DNA of 64,000 bases from Streptomyces spororaveus. GTDB lineage: Bacteria > Actinomycetota > Actinomycetes > Streptomycetales > Streptomycetaceae. Numbering within the stretch: the first letter of the stretch is position 1; every line of letters begins with the position of its first letter. The stretch lies in contig NZ_BNED01000005.1 of the NCBI RefSeq assembly GCF_016755875.1, positions 6,477,501 through 6,541,500 of the forward strand, read 5' to 3'. Shown here in pieces: positions 18,896-30,906 of this stretch. Made by a program: the position numbers and the translations under genes. Under the pieces are notes generated by a model that saw only the letters and a program-made list of their open reading frames with translations, did not search any database and was not told the origin of the DNA.

Positions 18896-20725
18896 TCAGC
18901 CCCCGTATGCCCCGCTGGCCGTCAGCCGCAGGGCCGTGTCGATCAGCGGAACGTGGCTGAAGGCCTGCGGGAAGTTCCCGACCTGCCGCTGGAGCCGCGG
19001 GTCCCACTCCTCCGCCAGCAGGCCCAGGTCGTTGCGCAGCGACAGCAGCCGCTCGAACAGCCGCCGCGCCTCGTCGACCCGGCCGATCATCGCCAGGTCG
19101 TCGGCCATCCAGAACGAGCACGCGAGGAAGGCTCCCTCGTCGCCCTCCAGGCCGTCCACGCCGGCCTCCTCGCCGGTCGTCGGGTAGCGCAGGATGAACC
19201 CGTCGGGCGTGGACAGCTCGCGCTGGATCGCCTCGATGGTGCCGATGACCCGCTTGTCGTCCGGCGGCAGGAAGCCCATCTGCGGGATCAGCAGCAGGGA
19301 GGCGTCCAGCTCCTTCGACCCGTACGACTGGGTGAAGGTGTTGCGTTCCTTGTCGTAGCCCTTCTCGCACACGTCCTGGTGGATCTCGTCGCGCAGCTCG
19401 CGCCACCGCTCCAGCGGGCCGTCCGCGTCGCCGCTCTCGATCAGCTTGATCGTGCGGTCCACCGCCACCCAGGCCATCACCTTCGAGTGCACGAAGTGGC
19501 GGCGCGGGCCGCGCACCTCCCAGATGCCCTCGTCCGGCTGGTCCCAGTGGGTCTCCAGGTAGCGGATCAGCTTGAGCTGGAGCACCGAGGCGTAGTCGTT
19601 GCGGGCCAGGCCCGTCATGTGGCCCAGGTGCAGGGCCTCGGTGACCTCGCCGTACACGTCGAGCTGGAGCTGGCCCGCGGCGCCGTTGCCGACCCGGACC
19701 GGGCGGGAGTTCTCGTAGCCGGGCAGCCAGTCCAGCTCCGTCTCGCCGAGCTCCCGCTCGCCCGCGATCCCGTACATGATCTGCAGGTTCTCCGGGTCGC
19801 CGGCGACCGCGCGCAGCAGCCACTCGCGCCAGGCGCGGGCCTCCTCGCGGTATCCGGTGCGCAGCAGCGAGGAGAGGGTGATGGCCGCGTCCCGCAGCCA
19901 GGTGTAGCGGTAGTCCCAGTTCCGGACCCCGCCGATCTCCTCGGGGAGGGAGGTGGTGGGCGCGGCGACGATCCCGCCCGTGGGGCCGTAGGTGAGGGCC
20001 TTGAGGGTGATCAGCGAGCGGATCACGGCCTCCCGGTAGGGCCCGTGGTACGTGCACTGCTCGACCCACTCGCGCCAGAAGTCGGTGGTCGACTCCAGGG
20101 CCGCCTCGGCGTCGGGGGTCTCGGGCGCGTCGCGGTGCGAGGCCTGCCAGCTGATGCTGAAGGCCTTGCGGTCGCCCGGGCCGACGGTGAAGTCGGAGTA
20201 CGTCGTGAGGTCCTTGCCGTAGGTCTGCGCGTCGGCGTCCAGCCAGACGGAGTCCGGGCCGGCCACGGCCACGGTGCGCCCGTCGACCTTGTGGACCCAT
20301 GGCACGACCCGCCCGTAGCTGAATCGCATCCGCAGCGCCGAGCGCATGGGCACGCGCCCGCTGATGCCCTCCACGATGCGGATCAGCTGCGGTGCGTGGT
20401 CCTCGCGGGGAGGCATGAAGTCGATCACGCGGACCCTGCCGCGCGGCGTGTCCCACTCCGACTCCAGCACCAGCGAGTCACCGCGGTAGCGGCGGCGGGT
20501 CGCACGCGGGGCCTCGGTGCCGGCCGGGAACGACGGGCCGATCCGCCAGAACCCGTGATCCTCGGTGCCGAGAATGCTCGCGAACACGGCGTGCGAGTCG
20601 AAGCGTGGCAGGCACAGCCAGTCCACCGCTCCGTCCCGACAGACCAGTGCCGCGGTCTGCATGTCCCCGATCAGTGCGTAATCCTCGATGCGCCCGGACA
20701 CGTGCATCTCCAGTCGAACGGCCAC
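18896..20725 (-). CDS. GH15 family glycoside hydrolase (glucoamylase/trehalase-like)
   Basis: 609 residues. The N-terminal domain begins RIEDYALIGDMQTAALV and DWLCLPRFDS. The (alpha/alpha)6 catalytic domain carries GGVRNWDYRYTWLRDA, GNGAAGQLQLDVYGE and, near the end, LAEEWDP. These contain the acidic residues expected for inverting GH15 catalysis. Actinobacterial members of this intracellular subgroup include trehalases, so trehalose is one plausible substrate; glucan oligomers are another. No secretion signal. GTG at 20725 gives the longest form; ATG at 20707 (MHVSGRIEDY) has CTGGAG directly upstream and may be used instead. Confidence 0.87.
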   Translation of the reverse strand: MAVRLEMHVSGRIEDYALIGDMQTAALVCRDGAVDWLCLPRFDSHAVFASILGTEDHGFWRIGPSFPAGTEAPRATRRRYRGDSLVLESEWDTPRGRVRVIDFMPPREDHAPQLIRIVEGISGRVPMRSALRMRFSYGRVVPWVHKVDGRTVAVAGPDSVWLDADAQTYGKDLTTYSDFTVGPGDRKAFSISWQASHRDAPETPDAEAALESTTDFWREWVEQCTYHGPYREAVIRSLITLKALTYGPTGGIVAAPTTSLPEEIGGVRNWDYRYTWLRDAAITLSSLLRTGYREEARAWREWLLRAVAGDPENLQIMYGIAGERELGETELDWLPGYENSRPVRVGNGAAGQLQLDVYGEVTEALHLGHMTGLARNDYASVLQLKLIRYLETHWDQPDEGIWEVRGPRRHFVHSKVMAWVAVDRTIKLIESGDADGPLERWRELRDEIHQDVCEKGYDKERNTFTQSYGSKELDASLLLIPQMGFLPPDDKRVIGTIEAIQRELSTPDGFILRYPTTGEEAGVDGLEGDEGAFLACSFWMADDLAMIGRVDEARRLFERLLSLRNDLGLLAEEWDPRLQRQVGNFPQAFSHVPLIDTALRLTASGAYGG

Positions 20726-21173
20726 GTCCGCCCCCGCGGGGGCGCTTGCATTGCGCTGTTGCGCGGTCTCCTGTGTGCAGGGAGTGCCGCGTGAGCCCCA
20801 TGATTCCGCATACCGGCCCGGTTAGGCCGTCCGACGGACTGCTCGGCGGCGCTGTGTGCAATATCCGAGCAGGATATGACGGCACCCTAGTGATCTCCGT
20901 GAGCCTCGGAAGAATGCGGTTGCGCCGAACGGGTGAGCTGCGGTCTTGCCGCCCCGGCGCACTCGGGAGCCCCGGGCGGAGCCCGCGCGCCGCGTGCCCG
21001 GAGGCGGACCGCCCCGGGCGCTGATAGGCTGGTACCCCGTGGACCGGTGGTCTGCCTGTGCGAATCAGGAGCCCCGAAACCGCAGCTTCGGCGCCCCCCG
21101 AGACCCTTCCGGATCGACGGCGGCCGGCGCCGGACGCACCTCACCTCGCGACCACGGGAGCCCCCTCTTGGCG
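20726..21173. other. Divergent intergenic region between the GH15 gene and pyrG
   Basis: About 450 bp with no supportable gene. It must hold both promoters. A TAGGCT hexamer near 21025 is a possible pyrG -10 element but has no matching -35. The segment 20980-21020 is highly self-complementary GC sequence that could fold in the pyrG leader. No known riboswitch was recognised. Confidence 0.5.
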
Positions 21174-22844
<1,671 letters not shown>

Positions 22845-22867
22845 GGGCCTGACCGCATAACGTAGGC

Positions 22868-22894
22868 AGCCGGGGCACGGATCGTGCCCCGGCT
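22868..22894 (+). terminator. Hairpin terminator after pyrG
   Basis: AGCCGGGGCACG (22868-22879) pairs perfectly with CGTGCCCCGGCT (22883-22894) around a 3-nt loop, 23 nt past the pyrG stop and 27 nt before the Nudix start. No U tract. Confidence 0.7.
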
Positions 22895-22921
22895 GTCGCG
22901 TTCTCGGGGAAGGTATCGGCC

Positions 22922-23563
22922 ATGGCCATGGGCAACGACATCGTGGACACACCGGAGTCGTGGGAGGTCGTCGCCTCACGGACACCGTTCGAGGGCGCGA
23001 AGACGGCCGTGCGCTCGGACCAGGTCCGGATGCCCGACAGCTCGGTGGTGCGCCGCGACTACCAGGTGCACCCGGGCTCGGTGTGCGTCCTCGCCCTCGA
23101 CGAGGAGCAGCGGGTGCTGGTCCTCAAGCAGTTCCGCCACCCCGTGCGGCACCGGCTGTGGGAGCTCCCGGCCGGGCTGCTGGACGTACCCGGTGAGAAC
23201 CCGCTGCGCGCGGCCCAGCGGGAGCTGTACGAGGAGGCGCACGCCAAGGCGGGCGAGTGGCGGGTGCTGGCCGACTTCTTCACCTCGCCCGGCGGATCCG
23301 ACGAGGCCGTCCGGATCTTCCTCGCGCGGGATCTGGCGGAGGCCGAGGGGGAGCGGTACGAGGTCTCCGAGGAGGAGGCCGACATGGAGATCGCCCGCGT
23401 CCCGCTCGCGGACCTGGTCGGCGGGATCCTCGCGGGCGAGCTGCACAACCCGGGGCTGGTGACCGGAGTGCTGGCCCTGGCCGCGGCCCTCGCCTCCGAA
23501 GGCGGCATCGAGGCCCTGCGCCCGGCCCTGGCCCCCTGGCCGGCCCGACCCTACGAGGTGTAG
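22922..23563 (+). CDS. Nudix hydrolase, ADP-ribose pyrophosphatase type
   Basis: 213 residues; ATG with GGGGAAGG upstream. The N-terminal strand region ends RRDYQVHPGSVCVLALDEE. The Nudix box is GLLDVPGE...RELYEEAHA: the catalytic RExxxEE core is intact, while the final Gly of the consensus is His. The downstream FFTSPGGSDEAVRIFLA motif is typical of ADP-ribose pyrophosphatases, which split ADP-ribose to AMP and ribose-5-phosphate. It corresponds by position to Rv1700 of M. tuberculosis. Confidence 0.9.
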   Translation: MAMGNDIVDTPESWEVVASRTPFEGAKTAVRSDQVRMPDSSVVRRDYQVHPGSVCVLALDEEQRVLVLKQFRHPVRHRLWELPAGLLDVPGENPLRAAQRELYEEAHAKAGEWRVLADFFTSPGGSDEAVRIFLARDLAEAEGERYEVSEEEADMEIARVPLADLVGGILAGELHNPGLVTGVLALAAALASEGGIEALRPALAPWPARPYEV

Positions 23564-23737
23564 TCCGGGGCCGGCGCCATCGGGCACGGCGCCCGACGCG
23601 CCGGACGCGCCGGAGGCGCATCGGAAAATGGGACCATCTGCTGATCCGATTGGGGGATTTGCCCGCCGCGCTCCACACGGGTCGTCGCTCTGCGTGAACT
23701 ACGCTCGCAATCCGGTGGCAGGGAGAGGAGCGGATCC

Positions 23738-25726
23738 GTGGCGGATTTCGTCGGGCGGCGGCGTGAGCTCAAGGAGCTGCGCGAGGACATCGCGCGAACC
23801 GGACTCGACACCCTCTCCGGCCGCAAGGCCAAGGCGCCCCGGGCCCGGGTGCTGCTCGTCGCCGGGCGGCCGGGGTCCGGGCGCACCGCCCTCGCCGAGG
23901 CCTTCGTGCGGGAGGTCGCCGAGGAATACCCCGACGGAGTGCTCCGCACCCGGCTCACCGCCCCCGGCGGGGAGACCGTGGCCACCGAACGGGCCGTCCG
24001 GAGCCTCCTGGAGGGCCTGGGGCTGCCCACCCCGCCCGGGGCCGGTGAGGACGAGCTGAGCTCCGTCCTGCGCACCGCCCTCGAAGGCCGCCGGGCGATC
24101 ATCATGGTCGACGACGCCGCCGATCCGCAGCAGGTGGACGCCCTGCTGCCGGACACCCCCGAGTGCCTCGTCGTCGTCACCGCCGAGGGGCCGCTCACCG
24201 GTATCCCCGACGTCCGGCCCTGCACCCTCGGCGGACTCGACACCCCCTCCGCCGTGGAGCTGCTGGCCCAGCGCATCGGTGACACCCGGGTCACCGCCGA
24301 CCCGCGGGCCGCCGACACCCTCGCCGAGGAGTGCGGGGGCCAGCCCGCCGCCCTCGTCCTCGTCGGCGGGTGGCTCGCCGCCCATCCCAAGGAATCCGTC
24401 GCCGACGTGGCCAAGCAGCTGCACGACATGCCCGCCACCACCGGCGGCCCGCTCGCCCGCGGCTTCCGGCTCGTCTACGAGTCCCTGCCGCAGCCCGCCC
24501 AGCGGACGCTGCGGCTGCTGCCGCTCGCCCCAGCCGGGATCGTCGACTCGCACACCGCCTCCGCCCTCGCCGGGTGCTCTGTGGCCGCCGCCCAGTCCAC
24601 TCTCGACGACTTCGCCGGGCTGGGCCTCGTCCGCCCCTCCCGCGACGGCCTCTTCCTGCTGCCCGGCTGCCTCGCGCCGATGCTCCAGGCGCTCCTGGAG
24701 GCCAAGGAGCGCCCCGCCGAGGTCCAGCTGGCCCGGGCCCGGATGCTGGAGCGGACCGTACGGCTGCTGCACTCCTGCCGCGCCATGGCCGAGGCCGAGG
24801 AGCCCGGGGTGGACGCCGCCGTCGACGACGGTCTGCGCGAGCTGCTCGACGGGCTGCCGCGCGCACTGCGGTTCCCCGACCGGCGGGCCGCCGCCACCTG
24901 GCTCGACACCCGGCTGCCCGCGCTCACCGCGGCCGCCTCCCTGGCCGTGGCCGACGGGGAGCTGGACACCCTGGCCCGCCGGCTGGTCGCCGCCCTCGTA
25001 CGGGCACTGGCGGACCACCGGGGCACGGCCGGGGCCGCCCCCGAGCTGTACGGGCTGCACCGCCTGGTCCTGGACGTGGCCGAGCGCCGCGACCTGCACC
25101 GGGAGCAGGCCGCCGCGCTGCTGAACCTGGCCGACCTGGACGCCGGGACCGGCCGGACCCAGGAGGCGCTGGAGCGCTACCGGGCCGCGCTGGATGCCGG
25201 ACGGGCCGCGAACGACCCGTACGCGACGGGCCGCGCGATGGAATCCGTAGGAGGCGCGTACCAGGAGCTGGCGGACTGGCACCGGGCCGCCGACTGGTTC
25301 GGCCGGGCGCTCTCCCAGGCCCTCGCGCGGGGCGAGCGCGCGGACGAGGCGCGGCTGTACGGGCGGCTCGGCAACGTCCACACCTACGCGGGGCGGTACG
25401 GGGACGCGCTGCGCAGCTGGCGGGCGGCCGCCGCGGGCTACCGGAAGCTGTCCGATGTCCCCGGTCAGGCAAAGGCGTTGAGCGAGATGGCGCGGGTCCA
25501 GGAGTACGCCGGGCGGCCCGAGGAATCGCTGCACACCTGCCGCGAGGCGGTGGAGCTGGCGCGCCGGGCCGGGGACCAGCGGCTTCAGGCCGCACTGCAG
25601 GTCCGGCTGGCCGACACGCTGGACAGACTGGGGGACCCCGCAGCTGCCAGGCTGCACCGCTCCGCAGCCGACAGATTGCTGGGAGATGACCCCGCAGCCT
25701 GCGAAATCCGCAGTGCTTCCGACTGA
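23738..25726 (+). CDS. STAND/NB-ARC-like ATPase with TPR C-terminus
   Basis: 662 residues; GTG with GGAGAGGAG upstream. It begins FVGRRRELKELREDI, the usual lead-in to an AfsR-type NTPase. The P-loop reads AGRPGSGRTALAEAF, with Arg where Lys is normal. Walker B is AIIMVDDAADP, and ECGGQPAALVLVGGWL is the winged-helix-side GxP motif. The C-terminal half (~430-640) has TPR-like repeats (AAALLNLADLDAGTGR, YGRLGNVHTYAGRYGDA). There is no DNA-binding or effector domain, so it may be a signalling scaffold. It sits between the Nudix and ald genes, where M. tuberculosis has xerD. Confidence 0.8.
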   Translation: MADFVGRRRELKELREDIARTGLDTLSGRKAKAPRARVLLVAGRPGSGRTALAEAFVREVAEEYPDGVLRTRLTAPGGETVATERAVRSLLEGLGLPTPPGAGEDELSSVLRTALEGRRAIIMVDDAADPQQVDALLPDTPECLVVVTAEGPLTGIPDVRPCTLGGLDTPSAVELLAQRIGDTRVTADPRAADTLAEECGGQPAALVLVGGWLAAHPKESVADVAKQLHDMPATTGGPLARGFRLVYESLPQPAQRTLRLLPLAPAGIVDSHTASALAGCSVAAAQSTLDDFAGLGLVRPSRDGLFLLPGCLAPMLQALLEAKERPAEVQLARARMLERTVRLLHSCRAMAEAEEPGVDAAVDDGLRELLDGLPRALRFPDRRAAATWLDTRLPALTAAASLAVADGELDTLARRLVAALVRALADHRGTAGAAPELYGLHRLVLDVAERRDLHREQAAALLNLADLDAGTGRTQEALERYRAALDAGRAANDPYATGRAMESVGGAYQELADWHRAADWFGRALSQALARGERADEARLYGRLGNVHTYAGRYGDALRSWRAAAAGYRKLSDVPGQAKALSEMARVQEYAGRPEESLHTCREAVELARRAGDQRLQAALQVRLADTLDRLGDPAAARLHRSAADRLLGDDPAACEIRSASD

Positions 25727-25878
25727 GATTATTGGTTTGCAAGGCTAGACAGCGACTCATCCTTCATTAGACTGGGTTCACCGCGGCTTCCCGTGGTGCA
25801 TCCCGTTGCGCGTTCTTGTGGGCGGGTATGTATGGAAGTGCCCCCGAAAATCCCCTGAGCCAAGGACCGTGATCGACG

Positions 25879-26994
<1,116 letters not shown>

Positions 26995-27024
26995 CACGTC
27001 AACGACTGACGTCAATCTCACGTA

Positions 27025-27058
27025 TCCGGCCGGACCTTGCCCGCAAGGTCCGGCCGGA
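27025..27058 (+). terminator. Terminator after ald
   Basis: A perfect 15-bp stem, TCCGGCCGGACCTTG (27025-27039) with CAAGGTCCGGCCGGA (27044-27058), loop CCCG, lies 30 nt after the stop codon. No U tract. Confidence 0.8.
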
Positions 27059-27215
27059 CGCGTTTGAGCGGTGCCCCGGGACCCCGCTCAACTCGCCTCG
27101 AACGTAACCCTTTAACCCTTTCGCACACCCGCGAAACTTCGCAGCGACAGCTCGTGCGCCCTTGACAGAGTGGTGTTCGGTTGCCGACACATCGTGCCGG
27201 GTCCGGCGGATTGTG

Positions 27216-27245
27216 TTGCCGCTGAGCGGTGACACGCCATAGAGT
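27216..27245 (+). promoter_or_regulatory. Candidate vegetative promoter of the ParA-ScpAB operon
   Basis: TTGCCG (27216-27221) and TAGAGT (27240-27245) are 18 bp apart and resemble the Streptomyces HrdB consensus TTGACN / TAGRRT. The rest of the roughly 325-bp ald-ParA gap holds the ald terminator, a TTGACA at 27162 without a matching -10, and the GGAGG site at 27305. No gene is visible in it. Confidence 0.5.
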
Positions 27246-27320
27246 CGCCAACCGTCGGCATGGTGCCACGCTGACCTATCGATAAGTGTCCTGGTCACGT
27301 CCGAGGAGGTAAGACGACTT

Positions 27321-28481
27321 GTGAATGAGTCGACATTTGCTCCTGGGGGTGGTCGAGCAGGGATGCCTGAGCGGGGCCAGGGCCCTACCGGGCTCGAAGC
27401 CGTCGGCTCCGTCGCAGTACGCACCTTCGCAAACCACCAGCACATGACGACGCCCCAAAAGAGCATGGACGGCCTAGACGTGAACTCCAGGGCCGGCGAC
27501 CTGAGCGGCGAAAAGCCCGTGGGTTTCGCCGACTACGACAATGTGCCCGAGGGGCACTTCTACGACCCCGACGCGGAGTACGAACCGGACCCCGAGTACG
27601 CGGCCACTCTCGCCCCCGACGCTGCCCGCCAGCGCCGTGAGCGGATCGGCCCGACCGGACGCCCGCTCCCGTACTTCCCGATCCCGGGTCCGCTGACCGA
27701 CCACGGTCCGGCGAAGATCATCGCGATGTGCAACCAGAAGGGCGGCGTGGGCAAGACCACGTCGACCATCAACCTGGGTGCCGCGCTCGCCGAGTACGGG
27801 CGCCGCGTGCTGCTCGTCGACTTCGACCCGCAGGGCGCGCTGTCCGTGGGTCTCGGCGTGAACCCGATGGAACTCGACCTGACGGTCTACAACCTGCTCA
27901 TGGAGCGGGGCATGTCGGCCGACGAGGTGCTTCTCAAGACGGCGGTCCCCAACATGGACCTGCTGCCGAGCAACATCGACCTGTCCGCTGCCGAGGTGCA
28001 GTTGGTCAGCGAGGTCGCGCGCGAGTCCACCCTGCAGCGGGCCCTGAAGCCCCTGCTGGCCGACTACGACTACATCGTGATCGACTGTCAGCCCTCGCTC
28101 GGTCTGCTGACCGTGAACGCCCTGACGGCGGCTCACAAGGTCATCGTCCCGCTGGAGTGCGAGTTCTTCGCGCTGCGCGGCGTGGCGCTGCTGACCGAGA
28201 CCATCGAGAAGGTGCAGGAGCGGCTCAACCCGGAGCTGGAGCTCGACGGCATCCTCGCCACGATGTACGACTCCCGTACGGTGCACAGCCGTGAGGTGCT
28301 GGCGCGCGTCGTCGAGGCCTTCGACGACCACGTCTACCACACGGTCATCGGCCGCACGGTGCGCTTCCCGGAGACCACGGTCGCCGGTGAGCCGATCACG
28401 ACGTACGCCTCGAACTCCGTCGGCGCCGCCGCCTACCGCCAGCTGGCCAGGGAGGTGCTCGCCCGGTGTCACGCCGAGTGA
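27321..28481 (+). CDS. ParA/Soj family chromosome-partitioning ATPase
   Basis: 386 residues; GTG with GGAGG 11 nt upstream. Residues 1-130 are a variable, acidic, Pro-rich extension. The ParA domain follows with the deviant Walker A KGGVGKTT (140-147), LVDFDPQGALSVGLG and YDYIVIDCQPSLGLL. It is a separate gene from the oriC-proximal parAB, being followed by scpA and scpB as in Rv1708-1710 of M. tuberculosis. It likely works with the SMC-ScpAB condensin or places another cargo. It overlaps the next gene by 16 bp. Confidence 0.9.
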   Translation: MNESTFAPGGGRAGMPERGQGPTGLEAVGSVAVRTFANHQHMTTPQKSMDGLDVNSRAGDLSGEKPVGFADYDNVPEGHFYDPDAEYEPDPEYAATLAPDAARQRRERIGPTGRPLPYFPIPGPLTDHGPAKIIAMCNQKGGVGKTTSTINLGAALAEYGRRVLLVDFDPQGALSVGLGVNPMELDLTVYNLLMERGMSADEVLLKTAVPNMDLLPSNIDLSAAEVQLVSEVARESTLQRALKPLLADYDYIVIDCQPSLGLLTVNALTAAHKVIVPLECEFFALRGVALLTETIEKVQERLNPELELDGILATMYDSRTVHSREVLARVVEAFDDHVYHTVIGRTVRFPETTVAGEPITTYASNSVGAAAYRQLAREVLARCHAE

Positions 28482-28987
28482 GTCTGCCCGGAGCCGACGA
28501 ACTGTTCCGTACGACCGGGGGGATGGCGCTCCAGTCGTCCTCGCCGCGGCGCGGGGTCGAGGAGGCCCCCGCCGCGGAACACTCGGCCACCTCGGCCGAG
28601 GGCGCGGCACGTGAGGGCCGCGGCCGCGAGGCCGCGGACGCCGGCGGACCCGTGGTGGGGCAGCCGCGGCGGCCGCAGGAAGGTTCTGCCGGCCCGGCCG
28701 GCGGCGTGGGGTCCGCCCCGGGCGGCGCCGGCCGCCGGGGCAAGGGGCAGGGCCGGGGTGCGAACCGGCGCCCCAGCGGCCGCGAGCGCCACGACGAGAA
28801 GATCACGGTCTACGTCTCCGCCGAGGAGCTCATGGACCTGGAACACGCGCGGCTGGTCCTGCGCGGGGAGCACGGGCTGGCGGTGGACCGGGGCCGCATC
28901 GTCCGCGAGGCCGTCGCGGTCGTCCTCGCCGATCTGGAATCCCGCGGTGACGCGAGCATCCTCGTACGGCGCCTGCGGGGCCGCTGA
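28466..28987 (+). CDS. Putative ribbon-helix-helix protein paired with ParA
   Basis: 173 residues; GTG at 28466 has GGAGG 10 nt upstream, while GTG 28478 (GTGA overlap with parA) is an alternative. Residues ~25-108 are disordered Gly/Pro/Arg-rich. Residues 112-165 read KITVYVSAEELMDLEHARL...VDRGRIVREAVAVVLADLES: a short strand followed by two amphipathic helices, as in RHH DNA-binding proteins such as ParG and CopG. Small RHH proteins are common centromere-binding partners of ParA ATPases, so this is a candidate DNA-binding partner. The RHH reading is from pattern, not homology search. Confidence 0.68.
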   Translation: MSRRVSLPGADELFRTTGGMALQSSSPRRGVEEAPAAEHSATSAEGAAREGRGREAADAGGPVVGQPRRPQEGSAGPAGGVGSAPGGAGRRGKGQGRGANRRPSGRERHDEKITVYVSAEELMDLEHARLVLRGEHGLAVDRGRIVREAVAVVLADLESRGDASILVRRLRGR

Positions 28988-29197
28988 CCGCCCTGCGGGC
29001 CTTCCCGGAACTTCGGCCCGTCGTGGCCACCCGCCGCGCGGGGAGCTTCCCGCGGGCGGCGGAGCGCCGGTCCGGGCGGTACGGCGCCGTGCCGGGGCGG
29101 GGTCCGCCCGGTCGTACGGGCGAGCCCGTACGCTGCTGGTGGCCGCGGCCACGGCGCCCGGTCCTCCACACCGCCCCCCTGCACCTCCTGGACCGCG

Positions 29198-30274
29198 ATG
29201 CCCCTCCCCGCCGAATCCGGCCGACCGACCCGGCGCGTCCTGGGGCGCGGCCCCGGCGCACCCGACGCGGACCGCCGACCGGAGGCGCACGACGGGGGAG
29301 CGGACCGCGAAGGCCCTGAGGCGCCCGCTGAGCCCCCGGCACCGCCGGTCGGCGGTACGGAGCCGGAACGTTCCCCCGGGCCCGCAGACGGGCAGCAGGA
29401 GCCCCCTGAGTCCCTTCCGGACCCCGCACGGGCCGCGGACCCGGCCGCGCGGCCGGACGCCGCGAGCCCCGTGGGCGGCGACGGGCGGTTCACGCTGCGG
29501 CTCGCCAACTTCGAGGGGCCCTTCGACCTGCTGCTCCAGCTGATCTCGCGGCACAAGCTCGACGTCACCGAGGTCGCGCTGTCCAAGGTCACCGACGAGT
29601 TCATGGCGCACATCCGCGCCATGGGGCCCGACTGGGACCTCGACCAGACCACCGAGTTCCTCGTCGTCGCCGCCACCCTCCTCGACCTGAAGGCCGCCCG
29701 GCTGCTGCCGGTGGCCGAGGTCGAGGACGAGGCGGACCTGGCGCTGCTGGAGGCCCGGGACCTGCTCTTCGCGCGCCTGCTCCAGTACCGCGCGTACAAA
29801 CAGATCGCCGAGATCTTCGAGCGGCGCGCGGAGGCCGAGGGCAGGCGGTACCCGCGGACCGTGGGGCTGGAGCCGCACCACGCCGACCTGCTGCCCGAGG
29901 TCGTCATCAGCATCGGGCCGGAGGGATTCGCCCGGCTCGCCGTGAAGGCCATGCAGCCCCGGGCCAAGCCCCAGGTGTACGTGGACCACATCCACGCGCC
30001 CCTGGTCAGCGTGCGCGAGCAGGCCGGGATGGTGGTGCGGATGCTGAAGGCGCGCGGGGAGGCCACCTTCCAGGAGCTCACCGAGGACGCCGGGGACACC
30101 CTCACCGTCGTCGCGCGCTTCCTGGCCCTGCTGGAGCTCTACCGGGAGAAGGCGGTCGTCCTCGACCAGGAGGAGGCCCTGCAGACCCTGCGCGTGCGCT
30201 GGAGCGGCGGGGACGGTGACGGCATGCCGGCCGTGACCGACGAGTTCGACCGGATCGCGGAGGCGAAGGATTGA
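29198..30274 (+). CDS. scpA: Segregation and condensation protein ScpA
   Basis: 358 residues. The first ~95 are a Pro/Glu/Ala-rich disordered extension. The kleisin N-terminal domain starts FTLRLANFEGPFDLLLQLI and contains DLDQTTEFLVVAATLLDLKAARLLP. A C-terminal winged helix (~280-345) closes the protein with TFQELTEDAGDTLTVVARFLALLELYREK. ScpA bridges the SMC head domains together with ScpB. The start lies 210 nt after the upstream gene and lacks a clear ribosome site, so the N-terminus is uncertain; it overlaps scpB by 4 bp. Confidence 0.93.
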   Translation: MPLPAESGRPTRRVLGRGPGAPDADRRPEAHDGGADREGPEAPAEPPAPPVGGTEPERSPGPADGQQEPPESLPDPARAADPAARPDAASPVGGDGRFTLRLANFEGPFDLLLQLISRHKLDVTEVALSKVTDEFMAHIRAMGPDWDLDQTTEFLVVAATLLDLKAARLLPVAEVEDEADLALLEARDLLFARLLQYRAYKQIAEIFERRAEAEGRRYPRTVGLEPHHADLLPEVVISIGPEGFARLAVKAMQPRAKPQVYVDHIHAPLVSVREQAGMVVRMLKARGEATFQELTEDAGDTLTVVARFLALLELYREKAVVLDQEEALQTLRVRWSGGDGDGMPAVTDEFDRIAEAKD

Positions 30275-30906
30275 GCGGCGACGTGAGCGCGGTGGCCGCG
30301 CTGGAGCTGAAGCCGGCCCTGGAGGCCGTGCTGATGGTCGTGGACGAGCCGGCCACCGAGGCGCACCTGGCGAAGGTGCTGGAGCGCACCCCGCGCGAGG
30401 TCGCGCGGGCGCTGCGGGAGCTCGCCGACGAGTACACGGCCGCGCGCCGGGGTTTCGAGCTGCGGCTCGTCGCCGGCGGCTGGCGGTTCTACACCCGGGC
30501 CGAGTACGCGCCGGCCGTGGAGGGCTTCGTACTGGACGGCCAGCAGGCCCGGCTCACCCAGGCGGCCCTGGAGACCTTGGCGGTCGTCGCGTACCGCCAG
30601 CCGGTGAGCCGGTCACGGGTCTCCGCCGTCCGCGGAGTCAACTGCGACGGGGTCATGCGGACCCTCCTCCAGCGCGGTCTGGTGGAGGAGGCGGGGACGG
30701 AACCCGAAACAGGTGCGATCCTGTACAGGACGACGAACCACTTTTTGGAGCGGATGGGCCTGCGCGGCCTTGACGAGCTCCCGGAGCTCGCGCCCTTCCT
30801 CCCCGAGGCGGAGGCGATCGAAGCCGAGACGCAGGAAGGTGTTCCGTCGTTCGATCCGGACGCACCGGACACAGATGCAGACGACGACAAGACGACGGAA
30901 CTTTGA
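30271..30906 (+). CDS. scpB: Segregation and condensation protein ScpB
   Basis: 211 residues; TTG start overlapping the scpA stop, with GTG 30283 as alternative. It has two winged-helix domains: LKPALEAVLMVVDEPATEAHLAKVL at the N-terminus and LTQAALETLAVVAYRQPVSRSRVSAVRGVNCDGVM, the hallmark motif, in the second. It partners ScpA in the condensin complex that compacts chromosomes. The C-terminus is acidic (DPDAPDTDADDDK). The stop shares one base with the following ATG. Confidence 0.93.
   Translation: MSGDVSAVAALELKPALEAVLMVVDEPATEAHLAKVLERTPREVARALRELADEYTAARRGFELRLVAGGWRFYTRAEYAPAVEGFVLDGQQARLTQAALETLAVVAYRQPVSRSRVSAVRGVNCDGVMRTLLQRGLVEEAGTEPETGAILYRTTNHFLERMGLRGLDELPELAPFLPEAEAIEAETQEGVPSFDPDAPDTDADDDKTTEL

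Noticed and set aside
27162..27190. TTGACA as a second promoter of the ParA operon
   Set aside because: The -35 is perfect but nothing like a -10 lies 16-19 bp downstream (CGACAC).
28469..29995. Long minus-strand frame opposite the small RHH protein and ScpA
   Set aside because: No domain and it covers the recognisable ScpA kleisin domain on the other strand.
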